The translations under genes and the position numbers were made by a program. The notes under the pieces are model-generated. The model made no database searches. It was given only the letters and a program-made list of their open reading frames with translations, and was not told the DNA's origin. A DNA stretch of 64,000 nucleotides from Marinoscillum sp049115815 (GTDB lineage Bacteria; Bacteroidota; Bacteroidia; Cytophagales; Cyclobacteriaceae): positions 62,001 through 126,000 of the forward strand of contig JAGDZO010000018.1 of NCBI GenBank assembly GCA_049115815.1, in the 5' to 3' direction. Every line of letters starts with the position of its first letter. Position 1 is the first letter of the stretch. Positions 19,487-28,423 of the stretch are shown in pieces.

Positions 19487-20479
19487 ATGAAGATTGCAGT
19501 AGTAGGAGCCACAGGTTTGGTTGGCCAAGAAATCTTAAGAGTCATCGAAGAAAGACATGTAGAATTCGATGAATTGTTGTTAGTCGCGTCAGCTCGATCG
19601 GCTGGAAAAAAGATGGAATTTAAAGGCAAAGAATATACAGTTATTGGTCTTCAAGACGCTGTAGATCAAAAGCCAGATGTAGCATTATTCTCCGCTGGTG
19701 GTAGTACATCACTGGAGTGGGCTCCAAAATTTGCCGAGAAAGGTACTGTGGTAGTGGACAACTCTTCAGCATGGAGAATGGACCCAAGCAAGAAACTTGT
19801 AGTGCCAGAAGTAAATGGTGATGCCATTGGGTCTGAAGATCTGATCATTGCTAATCCAAATTGCTCTACTATACAGATGGTACTCGCTCTTGCCCCTCTG
19901 CACTCCAAATATAAAATCAAGCGTGTGGTGGTCTCTACTTATCAGTCAGTCACTGGATCTGGTAAAGCAGCCGTTGACCAAATGATGAATGAGCGCGCTG
20001 GTATAGATGGTGAGATGGCTTATCCATACAAGATAGATATGAACGTGCTACCTCACATTGATGTATTCATGGACAATGACTACACCAAAGAGGAAATGAA
20101 AATGGTGAACGAAACTAAGAAAATTCTTCGAGACGATAGCATTCAGGTAACAGCCACTTGCGTGAGAATCCCTACAATGGGAGGTCATTCAGAGTCTGTG
20201 AATGTGGAGTTTGAAAATGACTTTGATGTTGCCGATATCAAGCAAATCTTAAGTGAAACTGAAGGGGTGATTGTTCAGGATGATCCAAAAAGCAATCTTT
20301 ACCCAATGCCTTTGACTTCTCACCAAAAGGACGAAGTGTTTGTAGGAAGAATCCGAAGAGATGAGACACAGCCAAATACTTTGAATATGTGGATCGTAGC
20401 GGACAACTTGAGAAAAGGTGCAGCAACCAATGCTGTTCAGATTGCAGAGTATCTTTTCCAAAGCAAGGCCGTTTCATAA
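19487..20479 (+). CDS. asd: Aspartate-semialdehyde dehydrogenase
   Basis: A 330-residue cytosolic enzyme that reduces aspartyl phosphate to aspartate semialdehyde with NADPH, on the path to lysine, diaminopimelate, threonine and methionine. The nucleotide-binding motif is GATGLVG (7-13). The catalytic Cys126 is in NPNCSTIQ, and the acid/base His234 in IPTMGGHSE. It is full length with all key residues. A strong terminator follows the stop, so it is a single-gene unit. It starts at an ATG 230 bp from the divergent giant gene; the leader contains possible alternative hairpins. Confidence 0.95.
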   Translation: MKIAVVGATGLVGQEILRVIEERHVEFDELLLVASARSAGKKMEFKGKEYTVIGLQDAVDQKPDVALFSAGGSTSLEWAPKFAEKGTVVVDNSSAWRMDPSKKLVVPEVNGDAIGSEDLIIANPNCSTIQMVLALAPLHSKYKIKRVVVSTYQSVTGSGKAAVDQMMNERAGIDGEMAYPYKIDMNVLPHIDVFMDNDYTKEEMKMVNETKKILRDDSIQVTATCVRIPTMGGHSESVNVEFENDFDVADIKQILSETEGVIVQDDPKSNLYPMPLTSHQKDEVFVGRIRRDETQPNTLNMWIVADNLRKGAATNAVQIAEYLFQSKAVS

Positions 20480-20505
20480 AGAGTCAGTCAAAAAGAATAA
20501 ATTAG

Positions 20506-20544
20506 GGCCGTCTTATTGAGCAAAATCAATGAGACGGCCTTTTT
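20506..20544 (+). terminator. Intrinsic terminator after asd
   Basis: GGCCGTCTTATTG (20506-20518) pairs with CAATGAGACGGCC (20527-20539) through 13 positions with one G-T wobble, followed by five T. It ends only 6 bp before the ATG of the next gene on the same strand. Confidence 0.9.
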
Positions 20545-20550
20545 CTTGTT

Positions 20551-21729
20551 ATGACCAATATCGAATTTCTCCTTTCGGAAAATGTGCGAGCCTTCATCCA
20601 GACTCATGTCAGTAGTGATGTAAGCCAGTTGATGCTGAATCCGCCTGCAGAATTCAGAGAAAACATTCGCCTGATTGGGGAGCAGATCAAAAGTCGTCAG
20701 AAAATTAAGCTCAAACTCCCCAATTGGTATGAAGATCTTCGAGTGATCATGCCTTCGGCTTTGTCAACAGAACAATCTTCTAGTATCCCTACGGCTGAGT
20801 ACAAAGCCAAACTCTTACGAGGAGAAATCTTGATAGACTTAACAGGGGGAATGGGTGTCGACACGCTAGCTCTGGCAGAGCAATATGAGAAAAGCCATTA
20901 CGTAGAGCGCAGCGAACAACTATGTGACGTCTTCCGGCATAATTCAAAGGTCTTGAGCAAATGCAAGATTGATATTCATAATACTGATGCTGAGACCTTT
21001 CTAGAACGATTTAAGGGTAAGGCTTCATTCTTTATAGACCCTGCGCGGAGAGAAAAACAAAAAAAGGTGTTTCATTTTGAGAACTGCTCTCCCAATGTCA
21101 TAGCCATGCTCCCATTGTTTAAGGAGAAAGCAGAGCAAGTTATGATCAAGGCAGCTCCGATGATCGATATTTCATTGGGCATCAAACAACTTCAATATGC
21201 GAGAGAGGTTCATGTGGTAAGCGTTAAGAATGAGGTGAAGGAAGTCTTATTTTTATTAGACTTCAATATCAATGCTAGCCCTTTGATCAAATGCGTGAAT
21301 CTTGATAGCAATCATCCTGAGTTAACGTTCTCACAAGAAGAAGAAAGCAATCAAAATGTGGCCTATAGTGATATCCAGAATTACCTATATGATCCAAACG
21401 CATCCATAACTAAAGCTGGAGCATTCAAGACTGTGGCTGCCAGATATGAAATTTCTAAAGTGAGTTCAAATACGCATTTATACTCTTCAGATCGACTTAT
21501 TGAAGACTTTCCTGGACGAAGGTTTGAAGTAATAGAACCACATCTGAACAAGAAGAATATCAAAACATTGCTTCCAAACAGAAAGGCAAATGTGATGGCC
21601 AAAAACTACCCTATGAAGGCAGATGCACTTAGAAAGCAGTTGAAACTAGAAGATGGTGGGGAGATGTTTGTTGTAGGATATCGGACTTTGCAGCAAAAAA
21701 GTAATTTAACTCTTGTCAGGTCAATTTAA
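20551..21729 (+). CDS. SAM-dependent methyltransferase with THUMP-like domain
   Basis: A 392-residue predicted RNA methyltransferase. The central Rossmann domain has the SAM motif IDLTGGMGVDT (95-105) and the catalytic-loop-like FIDPARR (162-167). The C-terminal 90 residues (RRFEVIEPHLNKKNIKTLLP, MKADALRKQLK) match the THUMP-like domain found in this Bacteroidota family. Target RNA and position are unknown. The start lies 6 bp after the asd terminator, leaving almost no room for a separate promoter or ribosome site. Its last 14 bp overlap the convergent methyltransferase gene. Confidence 0.82.
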   Translation: MTNIEFLLSENVRAFIQTHVSSDVSQLMLNPPAEFRENIRLIGEQIKSRQKIKLKLPNWYEDLRVIMPSALSTEQSSSIPTAEYKAKLLRGEILIDLTGGMGVDTLALAEQYEKSHYVERSEQLCDVFRHNSKVLSKCKIDIHNTDAETFLERFKGKASFFIDPARREKQKKVFHFENCSPNVIAMLPLFKEKAEQVMIKAAPMIDISLGIKQLQYAREVHVVSVKNEVKEVLFLLDFNINASPLIKCVNLDSNHPELTFSQEEESNQNVAYSDIQNYLYDPNASITKAGAFKTVAARYEISKVSSNTHLYSSDRLIEDFPGRRFEVIEPHLNKKNIKTLLPNRKANVMAKNYPMKADALRKQLKLEDGGEMFVVGYRTLQQKSNLTLVRSI

Positions 21730-22312
21730 ACCTGGAGTAAAATACCCACTGCTTTAAGTAGGTGATTTGATCTATCCTTTCTAATCCATTCTCAATTAGG
21801 ACACCATTAAGATCAAGAAGTTGCCTGCCCTTCAGTCGGCTCACTATTCGGAAAAACAAATACATCCCCTTCACTAAAAGATTCTGTACAAAAGAGGCCT
21901 GCTGAAAATCAACCACAAGTAATTCACCGTCAGGATTTAAAGAATGTCTTGTCTTTTCAATTACATCATCAAGCTGCACCTCATCAAAACAATCCAAAAA
22001 GAAAGGCATCAGAATAGCATCATAGGTAATATTCGGATGCCATTTGAGGAAATCTTCATTGATGAATTCTGTCTTAACTGGGTGCTTTCTCATACGAGCC
22101 TTATCGATCATCTTTTTAGATAATTCCACATAAGTCACATGACAATATTCATTTAAGTGCGGCAAGATCACCCCAGTTCCTCCTCCTACTATCAGAATAT
22201 TCTTTTGTCTATTTAAGGAATCGGTAGGCGCTACCTGTACAGAATTCCACTCATCTCCAAACACAAGAGTAGCCAACTGATCATAGAAACAAGCTACCCG
22301 ATCAAAACTCAA
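21716..22312 (-). CDS. Class I SAM-dependent methyltransferase, small-molecule type
   Basis: A 198-residue methyltransferase with the SAM motif ILIVGGGTGVILPHL (about 36-50), the acidic residue in VTYVELS and a motif in GELLVVDFQQASF. The shape fits UbiE/Methyltransf_11-type enzymes that modify small molecules or lipids. The substrate is unknown. It overlaps the UbiA-like gene start by 4 bp, so the pair is translationally coupled. Its 3' end overlaps the convergent THUMP-like methyltransferase by 14 bp. The coupling with a UbiA-like membrane protein suggests lipid or quinone chemistry, by inference. Confidence 0.78.
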   Translation of the reverse strand: MSFDRVACFYDQLATLVFGDEWNSVQVAPTDSLNRQKNILIVGGGTGVILPHLNEYCHVTYVELSKKMIDKARMRKHPVKTEFINEDFLKWHPNITYDAILMPFFLDCFDEVQLDDVIEKTRHSLNPDGELLVVDFQQASFVQNLLVKGMYLFFRIVSRLKGRQLLDLNGVLIENGLERIDQITYLKQWVFYSRFKLT

Positions 22313-23115
22313 AACAACAGAAATAATGCCGCCAAGTAAAAGACTCCATCTCCTACAATTCGAAATCGCTCGGCGCTATCAAAGACCCTCGGCAAATGAT
22401 ATATCGCAGCTAGAATGATGGTCATCATCCCAAATAATAGTTGAATAGAATCATAGGTAGTTATGTAATTGAACAAACTCATAACTATCACAAAAGCCGA
22501 CAGAAATGTGATTAAGACTTGTACTTTTTGCTTCCCTAACCTGATTACCAAAGAATTGAATCCATCTTTTTGGTCATTCTGAAAATCATAGTAAGAAAAA
22601 ATCAAAAGATTCAAAAACGCAATAAATGCCAACTGACACACCAACATCAAATCAACTCGGCCTGCAGAAGTAGTAAGGGAAATAGGCGCTAGAAATATAC
22701 CAGAAGCGTATGCTATGGCTACTAATACCTCTTTAACCCACAGCCCTTTGAACAAATAGACCAATAATAAATACCCCACACAGATAGCAGAAAGTACCGC
22801 TCCATTTCTAATGATGACTAACTCTAAAAAATAAACATTAGCTAAAGCCAGCATCATTACCATTCCACCAACAATTGTTAATACTTTAAAATTCTGTTGA
22901 TGAAATATATGGCGTTCATTGGATGGAGAACTAACCGAACGTGCATCGATTAGGTGATCCGTCGTATAGATTAGCCAAATGGCCGAACCAAGGGCAAAAT
23001 ATACATGAAGTGAAATTTCAACTCCATAATATTTACCCAAATACGCCAAAAAAAAGATGGCTCCCAGAACTATGTCCAATGAGAGCCATCTAAAATATTT
23101 GTAGAACTGATCCAT
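22309..23115 (-). CDS. UbiA-like membrane prenyltransferase homologue
   Basis: A 268-residue integral membrane protein with about eight transmembrane helices. It keeps remnants of both Asp-rich UbiA motifs: TTDHLIDAR near residue 52 and YYDFQNDQKDGFNSLVIRLG near 175. UbiA enzymes attach isoprenoid chains to aromatic or other acceptors in the membrane. The first motif is shorter than the canonical NDxxDxxxD, so activity is uncertain. It sits 16 bp after atpG on the same strand and overlaps the following methyltransferase by 4 bp; it may be read through from the atp operon. Confidence 0.65.
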   Translation of the reverse strand: MDQFYKYFRWLSLDIVLGAIFFLAYLGKYYGVEISLHVYFALGSAIWLIYTTDHLIDARSVSSPSNERHIFHQQNFKVLTIVGGMVMMLALANVYFLELVIIRNGAVLSAICVGYLLLVYLFKGLWVKEVLVAIAYASGIFLAPISLTTSAGRVDLMLVCQLAFIAFLNLLIFSYYDFQNDQKDGFNSLVIRLGKQKVQVLITFLSAFVIVMSLFNYITTYDSIQLLFGMMTIILAAIYHLPRVFDSAERFRIVGDGVFYLAALFLLF

Positions 23116-23131
23116 TCAGATCAATTTAATA

Positions 23132-24019
23132 CTATCCATTCGAAAGCGCTTCCGCACCACCAACAATCTCCAAGATTTCCTTGGTAATAGCCGCCTGACG
23201 CGTTCTGTTGTATGTCAACTTCAAATCCTTCAAGAGTTCACCGGCATTATCAGTTGCCTTATCCATGGCAGTCATTCGCGCACCTTGTTCAGAAGCGTTT
23301 GACTCAAGTAAAGCCTTGTAAAACTGGATTTTCAAAGACTTAGGAATCACTTCCTTAAAAATAAATTCCTGACTAGGCTCAAAGATATAATCCGAAGATT
23401 CATCACTTACCTCGGTAGACTGCTCGGTTGCGATTGGAAGCAATTGTTCGTTTTTGACGATCTGAGTAGCTACGTTTTTGAATTCATTATAGACAATCTC
23501 TACTTTGTCATAGTCTCCTTCTACGAATCCTTCCATTGCATACTCAGCAGCCTCCATAGCCGCTTCAAACTTCAAATCTCCAAAAAGCAATTGAAATTCC
23601 TCAACAACATGATATCCACGCTTAGAAAAGTGGTCAAAAGCTTTCTTGCCAATAGGCATGAGCGTAAGGTTTCCTGCCGCTTCTTCATCAGCATACTTAT
23701 CTGCTATGACCGCCTTAGCATGTTTGAAAACACTGCTATTGAATCCGCCACAAAGTCCTCTATCGGAAGTCACGACTACCAAAAGAACCTTATTGACTGC
23801 TCTTTCTTCACCATAAACGTTCTGAACCTTTTCGCTATCTACTCCGGCAGCCACATTCTGAATAATTGCAGAAAGTTTCTGAGAGTAAGGGCGCATCTGA
23901 GTGATACGATCTTGAGCTCTTCTCAGCTTAGCAGCCGCTACCATTTTCATGGCTTTAGTTATCTGCTGAGTCGAAGTTACCGATTGAATTCTTCCTTTTA
24001 CTTCCTTAAGATTCGCCAT
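23132..24019 (-). CDS. atpG: ATP synthase F1 subunit gamma
   Basis: A 295-residue central rotor shaft of the F1 motor. The N-terminal helix (LKEVKGRIQSVTSTQQITKAM) and C-terminal helix (YNRTRQAAITKEILEIVGGA) that form the coiled-coil axle are both clear, as is the Rossmann-like core with VVTSDRGLCGGFNSS. It follows atpA with 12 bp between. It is the last ATP synthase gene in the operon; atpD and atpC are not next to it. Confidence 0.96.
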   Translation of the reverse strand: MANLKEVKGRIQSVTSTQQITKAMKMVAAAKLRRAQDRITQMRPYSQKLSAIIQNVAAGVDSEKVQNVYGEERAVNKVLLVVVTSDRGLCGGFNSSVFKHAKAVIADKYADEEAAGNLTLMPIGKKAFDHFSKRGYHVVEEFQLLFGDLKFEAAMEAAEYAMEGFVEGDYDKVEIVYNEFKNVATQIVKNEQLLPIATEQSTEVSDESSDYIFEPSQEFIFKEVIPKSLKIQFYKALLESNASEQGARMTAMDKATDNAGELLKDLKLTYNRTRQAAITKEILEIVGGAEALSNG

Positions 24020-24031
24020 TGCGGATTATGC

Positions 24032-25609
24032 TTAAATATATCTTGTAGCCAAATCTTTAGCTACTTCGGTCAAAGTTGCAGTTACTGAATCCTCCAGCTT
24101 ACCAGCTTTCAAAGAATCCAAAGCATCTCTATGTGAGTTGTTCAATACAGACAGGTATTCCTTCTCAAATTCGCTCACCTTATTCTCAGGCACTTTATCC
24201 AAGTAACCTTTGGTAGAAGCATAGATAATAGCCACTTGCTCCTCTACTGGAGATGGTGAATACTGTGCCTGCTTCAAAATCTCTTGGTTTCTTCTACCTC
24301 TATCAATAGTTCTTTTAGTTGATGCGTCGAGATCAGATCCGAATTTGGCGAATGCCTCCAATTCACGGAACTGAGCCTGATCAAGCTTCAATGTACCTGA
24401 TACCTTTTTCATAGACTTGATCTGAGCAGAACCTCCCACTCGTGATACCGAGATACCAACGTTAATCGCTGGACGGATACCAGAGTTGAACAAGTTCGTC
24501 TCCAAGAATATCTGACCATCAGTAATAGAGATTACGTTGGTAGGTATATAAGCCGACACGTCACCAGCTTGTGTTTCAATGATTGGAAGGGCTGTCAAAG
24601 AACCACCACCTTTTACTTTTCCTTTCAAACTTTCAGGAAGATCGTTCATCTGTGCAGCCAGCTCATCGTTATTGATAACTTTCGCCGCACGCTCTAGCAA
24701 TCTAGAGTGCAAGTAGAATACATCACCAGGATATGCTTCACGCCCTGGAGGTCTTCTAAGAAGTAGAGACACCTCACGGTAAGAAACCGCCTGCTTAGAC
24801 AAATCATCATAGATCACCAATGCTGGACGTCCTGTATCTCTGAAGAATTCACCTATCGCAGCACCGGCAAATGGAGCAAAGAACTGCATTGGAGCAGGAT
24901 CAGCTGCTGATGAACTAACTATAGTTGTATAGTCCATAGCCCCAGCCTTTTCCAAAGCCGCCTGAATACCTGCCACAGTAGACGCTTTCTGTCCGATAGC
25001 TACGTAAATACAGTAAACTGCCTCACCTCTATCGTAAAATTCTTTTTGGTTGATAATAGTATCGATGGCTACAGCTGTCTTACCAGTCTGACGGTCACCA
25101 ATAATCAACTCTCTTTGACCTCTACCTACCGGAATCATAGAGTCAATCGCTTTGATACCAGTTTGCAATGGCTCACTAACTGGCTCACGATAGATTACTC
25201 CTGGAGCTTTTCTCTCCAATGGCATTTCATAAAGATCTCCTTCGATTGCACCTTTTCCATCTATTGGGTTACCCAAAGTGTCAACCACACGACCACTCAT
25301 GCCATCACCTACCTTGATCGAAGCGATGCTACCAGTTCTTTTTACAGTATCTCCTTCTTTTACTCCGCTAGACTCTCCCAAAAGTACAGCTCCTACATTA
25401 TCTTCTTCAAGGTTCAAAACCATGGCTCTCAAGCCATTTTCGAATTCAAGAAGCTCACCAGCTTGTGCTTTAGATAGTCCATAAATACGAGCAACACCAT
25501 CACCTACTTGAAGTACGGTTCCGACTTCCTCGAGCTCAGCTTCGGTTTTTGAATTGGAGAGTTGCTCTCTTAAGATTGCTGAAACTTCATCCGGTCGAAC
25601 ATCTGCCAT
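24032..25609 (-). CDS. atpA: ATP synthase F1 subunit alpha
   Basis: A 525-residue regulatory nucleotide-binding subunit of F1. The P-loop is GDRQTGKT (171-178), with downstream ALVIYDDLSKQA and the family signature region PAINVGISVSRVGGSAQ containing the arginine finger (Arg in SVSRVGG). Length and sequence are typical. It lies between atpH (36 bp upstream, a gap with a short ACCC-GAAA-GGGT hairpin) and atpG (12 bp downstream). The catalytic beta partner is encoded elsewhere, as is common in Bacteroidota. Confidence 0.97.
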   Translation of the reverse strand: MADVRPDEVSAILREQLSNSKTEAELEEVGTVLQVGDGVARIYGLSKAQAGELLEFENGLRAMVLNLEEDNVGAVLLGESSGVKEGDTVKRTGSIASIKVGDGMSGRVVDTLGNPIDGKGAIEGDLYEMPLERKAPGVIYREPVSEPLQTGIKAIDSMIPVGRGQRELIIGDRQTGKTAVAIDTIINQKEFYDRGEAVYCIYVAIGQKASTVAGIQAALEKAGAMDYTTIVSSSAADPAPMQFFAPFAGAAIGEFFRDTGRPALVIYDDLSKQAVSYREVSLLLRRPPGREAYPGDVFYLHSRLLERAAKVINNDELAAQMNDLPESLKGKVKGGGSLTALPIIETQAGDVSAYIPTNVISITDGQIFLETNLFNSGIRPAINVGISVSRVGGSAQIKSMKKVSGTLKLDQAQFRELEAFAKFGSDLDASTKRTIDRGRRNQEILKQAQYSPSPVEEQVAIIYASTKGYLDKVPENKVSEFEKEYLSVLNNSHRDALDSLKAGKLEDSVTATLTEVAKDLATRYI

Positions 25610-25645
25610 AATCTTATTCTTTTTTCACCCTTTCGGGTAGGTTTA

Positions 25646-26191
25646 TTAAATCGTTTCTTTTTGAAATTTTAATTTAAGGTCTTTCAATTGACCACTAATG
25701 CTCTCATCGATCTGCTGATCGCCTAGTTGCAGCAAATAGCCACCTACTAGTTCTGAATTCAACTTCTCTTTGAGAATCGGCTTTCTGCCGGTAATATCCG
25801 TCACCAATTTTTCAAATGTCTTACGCATTGCTGCGTCCAATTTGATAGTAGTTGTGACAGTAGCTTCCTGAAAGCCCATCTTATCATTGTATAGCACTAC
25901 AAACTGCTCTGCTATCTCAGGTAAATATTTTTCTCTGTTTTTTCGAGCTACTGTATCCAAAAATGTAGCCGTCAACTTATTCACCTTCTTGGCGAAAATC
26001 TTATTCAAGATTTCAGCTTTTTTAAGGTGAGTGATAATAGGACTCTTCAGCATGAGTTCAAACTCACGGTTATTTGCACAGATGTTTGAGAAGTTGATCA
26101 TATCATCCTTCACAGCATCAGTTACCTTCATACTATCTGCTAGCTCCAAAAGGGGCTTAGCATATCGAGCCGCTATTCTAGTAGTAGACAT
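25646..26191 (-). CDS. atpH: ATP synthase F1 subunit delta
   Basis: A 181-residue stator protein that links F1 alpha to the peripheral stalk. The N-terminal helical bundle begins ARYAKPLLELADSMKV, and the C-terminal segment with ELVGGYLLQLGDQQIDESISGQL is the family hallmark. It begins 1 bp after the atpF stop, and atpA follows after 36 bp. Full length. Confidence 0.94.
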   Translation of the reverse strand: MSTTRIAARYAKPLLELADSMKVTDAVKDDMINFSNICANNREFELMLKSPIITHLKKAEILNKIFAKKVNKLTATFLDTVARKNREKYLPEIAEQFVVLYNDKMGFQEATVTTTIKLDAAMRKTFEKLVTDITGRKPILKEKLNSELVGGYLLQLGDQQIDESISGQLKDLKLKFQKETI

Positions 26192-26192
26192 T

Positions 26193-26681
26193 TTAGTTTA
26201 CTTTAACTTCTTTCAAAAACTTATCGATCAATGCCTTTTGAGATTTGTCATTGGAGAGTTTCTCTCTCAATATCTTCTCAGCAATGTCTACAGATAGATC
26301 AGCCACCAAATTTTTCACTTCACTCAAAGCTGCCTTCTTTTCAGATTCGATGCTTGACTTAGCATCAGCTATCATCTTCTCAGCTATAGCTGCTGTTTCG
26401 TTTTTAGCCTCGTCTTTGATTTTGGTCGCAGTATCTGTTGCGGTTTTAAGAATCTTATCCCTTTCTGCTCTTGCTTCTTGCAACAAATACTCATTATCAG
26501 ACTTGATTTGCTCCATCTCTTCCTTCGCTAGATCTGCTGCCTTCAAAGCATCTTCAATCTGACTTTCGCGAGTTTTCAATGCACTTGCAATAGGCTTCCA
26601 AACGAAAGCTGCTAGAATAGAAAAGACAATCAAAAAGATGATAGTCTGCCAAATAATTAATCCTATTTCAGGGGTAACCAT
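26193..26681 (-). CDS. atpF: ATP synthase F0 subunit b
   Basis: A 162-residue peripheral stalk protein. One N-terminal transmembrane helix (IGLIIWQTIIFLIVFSILA) leads to a long charged coiled coil to the end, as in all b subunits. An alternative later start is unlikely because the membrane helix would be lost. atpH follows after 1 bp. The 78-bp gap to atpE upstream contains a 9-bp hairpin. Confidence 0.95.
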   Translation of the reverse strand: MVTPEIGLIIWQTIIFLIVFSILAAFVWKPIASALKTRESQIEDALKAADLAKEEMEQIKSDNEYLLQEARAERDKILKTATDTATKIKDEAKNETAAIAEKMIADAKSSIESEKKAALSEVKNLVADLSVDIAEKILREKLSNDKSQKALIDKFLKEVKVN

Positions 26682-26711
26682 ATTGATGTTCTTTTAGATA
26701 AAGAAATAAAC

Positions 26712-26743
26712 CTGACCTTGAAGCCTAATGCTAGCAAGGTCAG
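26712..26743 (-). promoter_or_regulatory. Intercistronic hairpin between atpE and atpF
   Basis: CTGACCTTG (26712-26720) and CAAGGTCAG (26735-26743) form a perfect 9-bp stem with a 14-nt loop just downstream of the atpE stop. There is no T-run, so it is not a strong terminator. It may stabilise the upstream atpE message, whose product is needed in many copies per enzyme. Function inferred. Confidence 0.5.
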
Positions 26744-26759
26744 ATCAAATTGTAAATGA

Positions 26760-26960
26760 TTAAGCGCCGATAGATAAGAATCCGATTACAGCTGCGAATA
26801 GTGCAACACCTTCAATCAAGGCTGCCGCAATAATCATCGCAGTTTGGATTTTTCCAGCTGCTTCTGGTTGTCTAGCTATACCATCTGTAGCCCCTTTACC
26901 GATCATTCCGATTCCAAGACCTGCTCCTAGTACTGCTAAACCTGCTCCAATTGCTCCCAT
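26760..26960 (-). CDS. atpE: ATP synthase F0 subunit c
   Basis: A 66-residue proteolipid that forms the rotor ring. Two transmembrane helices are joined by the polar loop GIARQPEAAGKIQ. Helix 1 carries the packing motif GAGLGIG, and the ion-binding carboxylate is Glu50 (ALIEGVALF). The residues around Glu50 fit a proton rather than a sodium site, an inference from one motif. It starts at ATG 38 bp after the atpB stop. Confidence 0.96.
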   Translation of the reverse strand: MGAIGAGLAVLGAGLGIGMIGKGATDGIARQPEAAGKIQTAMIIAAALIEGVALFAAVIGFLSIGA

Positions 26961-26998
26961 TTGTTTGTTATTTATATGGTTATAAAAAAAGATTCTAA

Positions 26999-28036
26999 TT
27001 AATGATGTTCTTCTACAGCCTGTCCAAAATACATGGAAGACAATAAGGTGAACACGTAAGCCTGTAATAATGCCACAAAAAGTTCAAGCATATTCATCAC
27101 ACTCGCGAACAATGTGGCCGCAACGCCTACTGCTATGCTCTCAGCAATAAATGTCAAACTGATAATACTCAATATGATAATGTGACCCGCTGTAATATTG
27201 GCGAAAAGTCGAATCATTAATGAAAATGGCTTAGTGAAAATCCCAATGATCTCAATAGGCCATAGAATAAGATATAATGGAAACTTAGCAATCCAAGGCA
27301 TGCTATTACCCAATGGATCCAAAATGTGTAACCAATAAGTTTTTCTACCTGATGCTAGTGTAATTATCAAACTGAATACAGCGAGCACCAAAGTCACTGC
27401 TATATTCCCCGTAAGGTTGGCTGCTGCTGGAAGCAGCCCTAGCAAGTTTCCAAACCATATGAAGAAAAATAAGGTCAACAAGTATGGTAGGTATCGCTCA
27501 TACTTTGGCCCAATATTAGGCTTGACAATGTCATCTCTTACATAGACGATGATTGGCTCGAAGAATGACTGAATTCCTCTTGGAGCTCTTCCCGCATTCT
27601 TCTTGTATCCTCTAGCTACGGCTAGGAAGATCAAAACCATAATCGTGGAATTAATAAACAGGAAGAAGACATTTTTGGTGATAGAAACATCAAGAACGTG
27701 AGTCCCGTCAGACAAAGAGATATGCTCGTGATCCATGACATAGCCATTGTATGGCACTACTTCATGGTTTTCATTGTAAAAATTCTTCGACGAGAAAATA
27801 TCTAGCCCCTTCTGCTCAGAGTATACAATCACCGGAAGATGGACAGTCAGACCATGGAATATCTCCCATGAATGAGCATCGCTGATGTGATGACTAATCA
27901 TCTCAGAAGGATCAAACTTCTCTCCATCACCTGACCCACTTGCCAAACTTATTTGACTAGCAAAAATTGCTAAAACAAGTAGCAACCTTTTGGTATTCAA
28001 AAATTTAGAGAAAAGTACTTTATTATTTTGGCTCAT
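26999..28036 (-). CDS. atpB: ATP synthase F0 subunit a
   Basis: A 345-residue channel subunit, longer than the usual 240-270. The extra N-terminus contains a signal-like hydrophobic stretch (LLLVLAIFASQISLASG, about 18-35) and a hydrophilic periplasmic segment of about 85 residues before the first F0 helix, a known Bacteroidota feature. The essential Arg276 lies in SLMIRLFANITAGHI. The C-terminal helices are complete (LFVALLQAYVFTLLSSMYFG). It is preceded by the AtpI-like gene and followed by atpE. Confidence 0.96.
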   Translation of the reverse strand: MSQNNKVLFSKFLNTKRLLLVLAIFASQISLASGSGDGEKFDPSEMISHHISDAHSWEIFHGLTVHLPVIVYSEQKGLDIFSSKNFYNENHEVVPYNGYVMDHEHISLSDGTHVLDVSITKNVFFLFINSTIMVLIFLAVARGYKKNAGRAPRGIQSFFEPIIVYVRDDIVKPNIGPKYERYLPYLLTLFFFIWFGNLLGLLPAAANLTGNIAVTLVLAVFSLIITLASGRKTYWLHILDPLGNSMPWIAKFPLYLILWPIEIIGIFTKPFSLMIRLFANITAGHIIILSIISLTFIAESIAVGVAATLFASVMNMLELFVALLQAYVFTLLSSMYFGQAVEEHH

Positions 28037-28054
28037 CAGCTATAGGTTATCTCC

Positions 28055-28423
28055 TCAATTCCGCCGCAAGTTAGGCAATACAGCAAATAATTCAAAGATT
28101 AAATAGCCCAAGTAAAGGACTACAAATTGAATCATCAAAGACTTAATATCAGGGATTTTCATCACGTATAAGACTACCAAAAAAAATAAGCCTGTAAGGA
28201 ATCTAAAAGATATCGCCCCAAGGGCGTAAATAGGAGATTCCCAGTTGGATTTATCCCCTAAATAGAGCAGCCAACCTACAGCTAAAGACTGGAGGAAAAA
28301 GAAAAAAACAAGTGCCGGGAATTTGACGTGCAGAGAATTATTAAACAACAATTCATTTCCGAAATAAAAGAGCACAAAAAGCAACAAGGATACTGCAACA
28401 GTTATAATCAGGTAATGTCTCAA
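28055..28423 (-). CDS. Four-helix membrane protein at the AtpI position
   Basis: A 122-residue protein with about four transmembrane helices (IITVAVSLLLFVLFYF, FFFFLQSLAVGWLLYL, FRFLTGLFFLVVLYVM, VVLYLGYLIFELFAVL). It starts 4 bp inside the atpZ gene and ends 18 bp before atpB. In other bacteria this slot holds AtpI, which helps assemble the c-ring. Sequence similarity to AtpI is weak, so the same role is inferred from position and topology only. Confidence 0.65.
   Translation of the reverse strand: MRHYLIITVAVSLLLFVLFYFGNELLFNNSLHVKFPALVFFFFLQSLAVGWLLYLGDKSNWESPIYALGAISFRFLTGLFFLVVLYVMKIPDIKSLMIQFVVLYLGYLIFELFAVLPNLRRN

Noticed and set aside
23444..24088. 214-codon open frame opposite atpG/atpA
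   Set aside because: A shadow of well-supported ATP synthase genes; the protein has no recognisable features.
25610..25645. Terminator between atpH and atpA
   Set aside because: The ACCC-GAAA-GGGT hairpin has only 4 bp and lies inside a conserved operon.
23132..28036. Missing atpD and atpC as a broken operon
   Set aside because: Separate location of beta and epsilon genes is normal in Bacteroidota.
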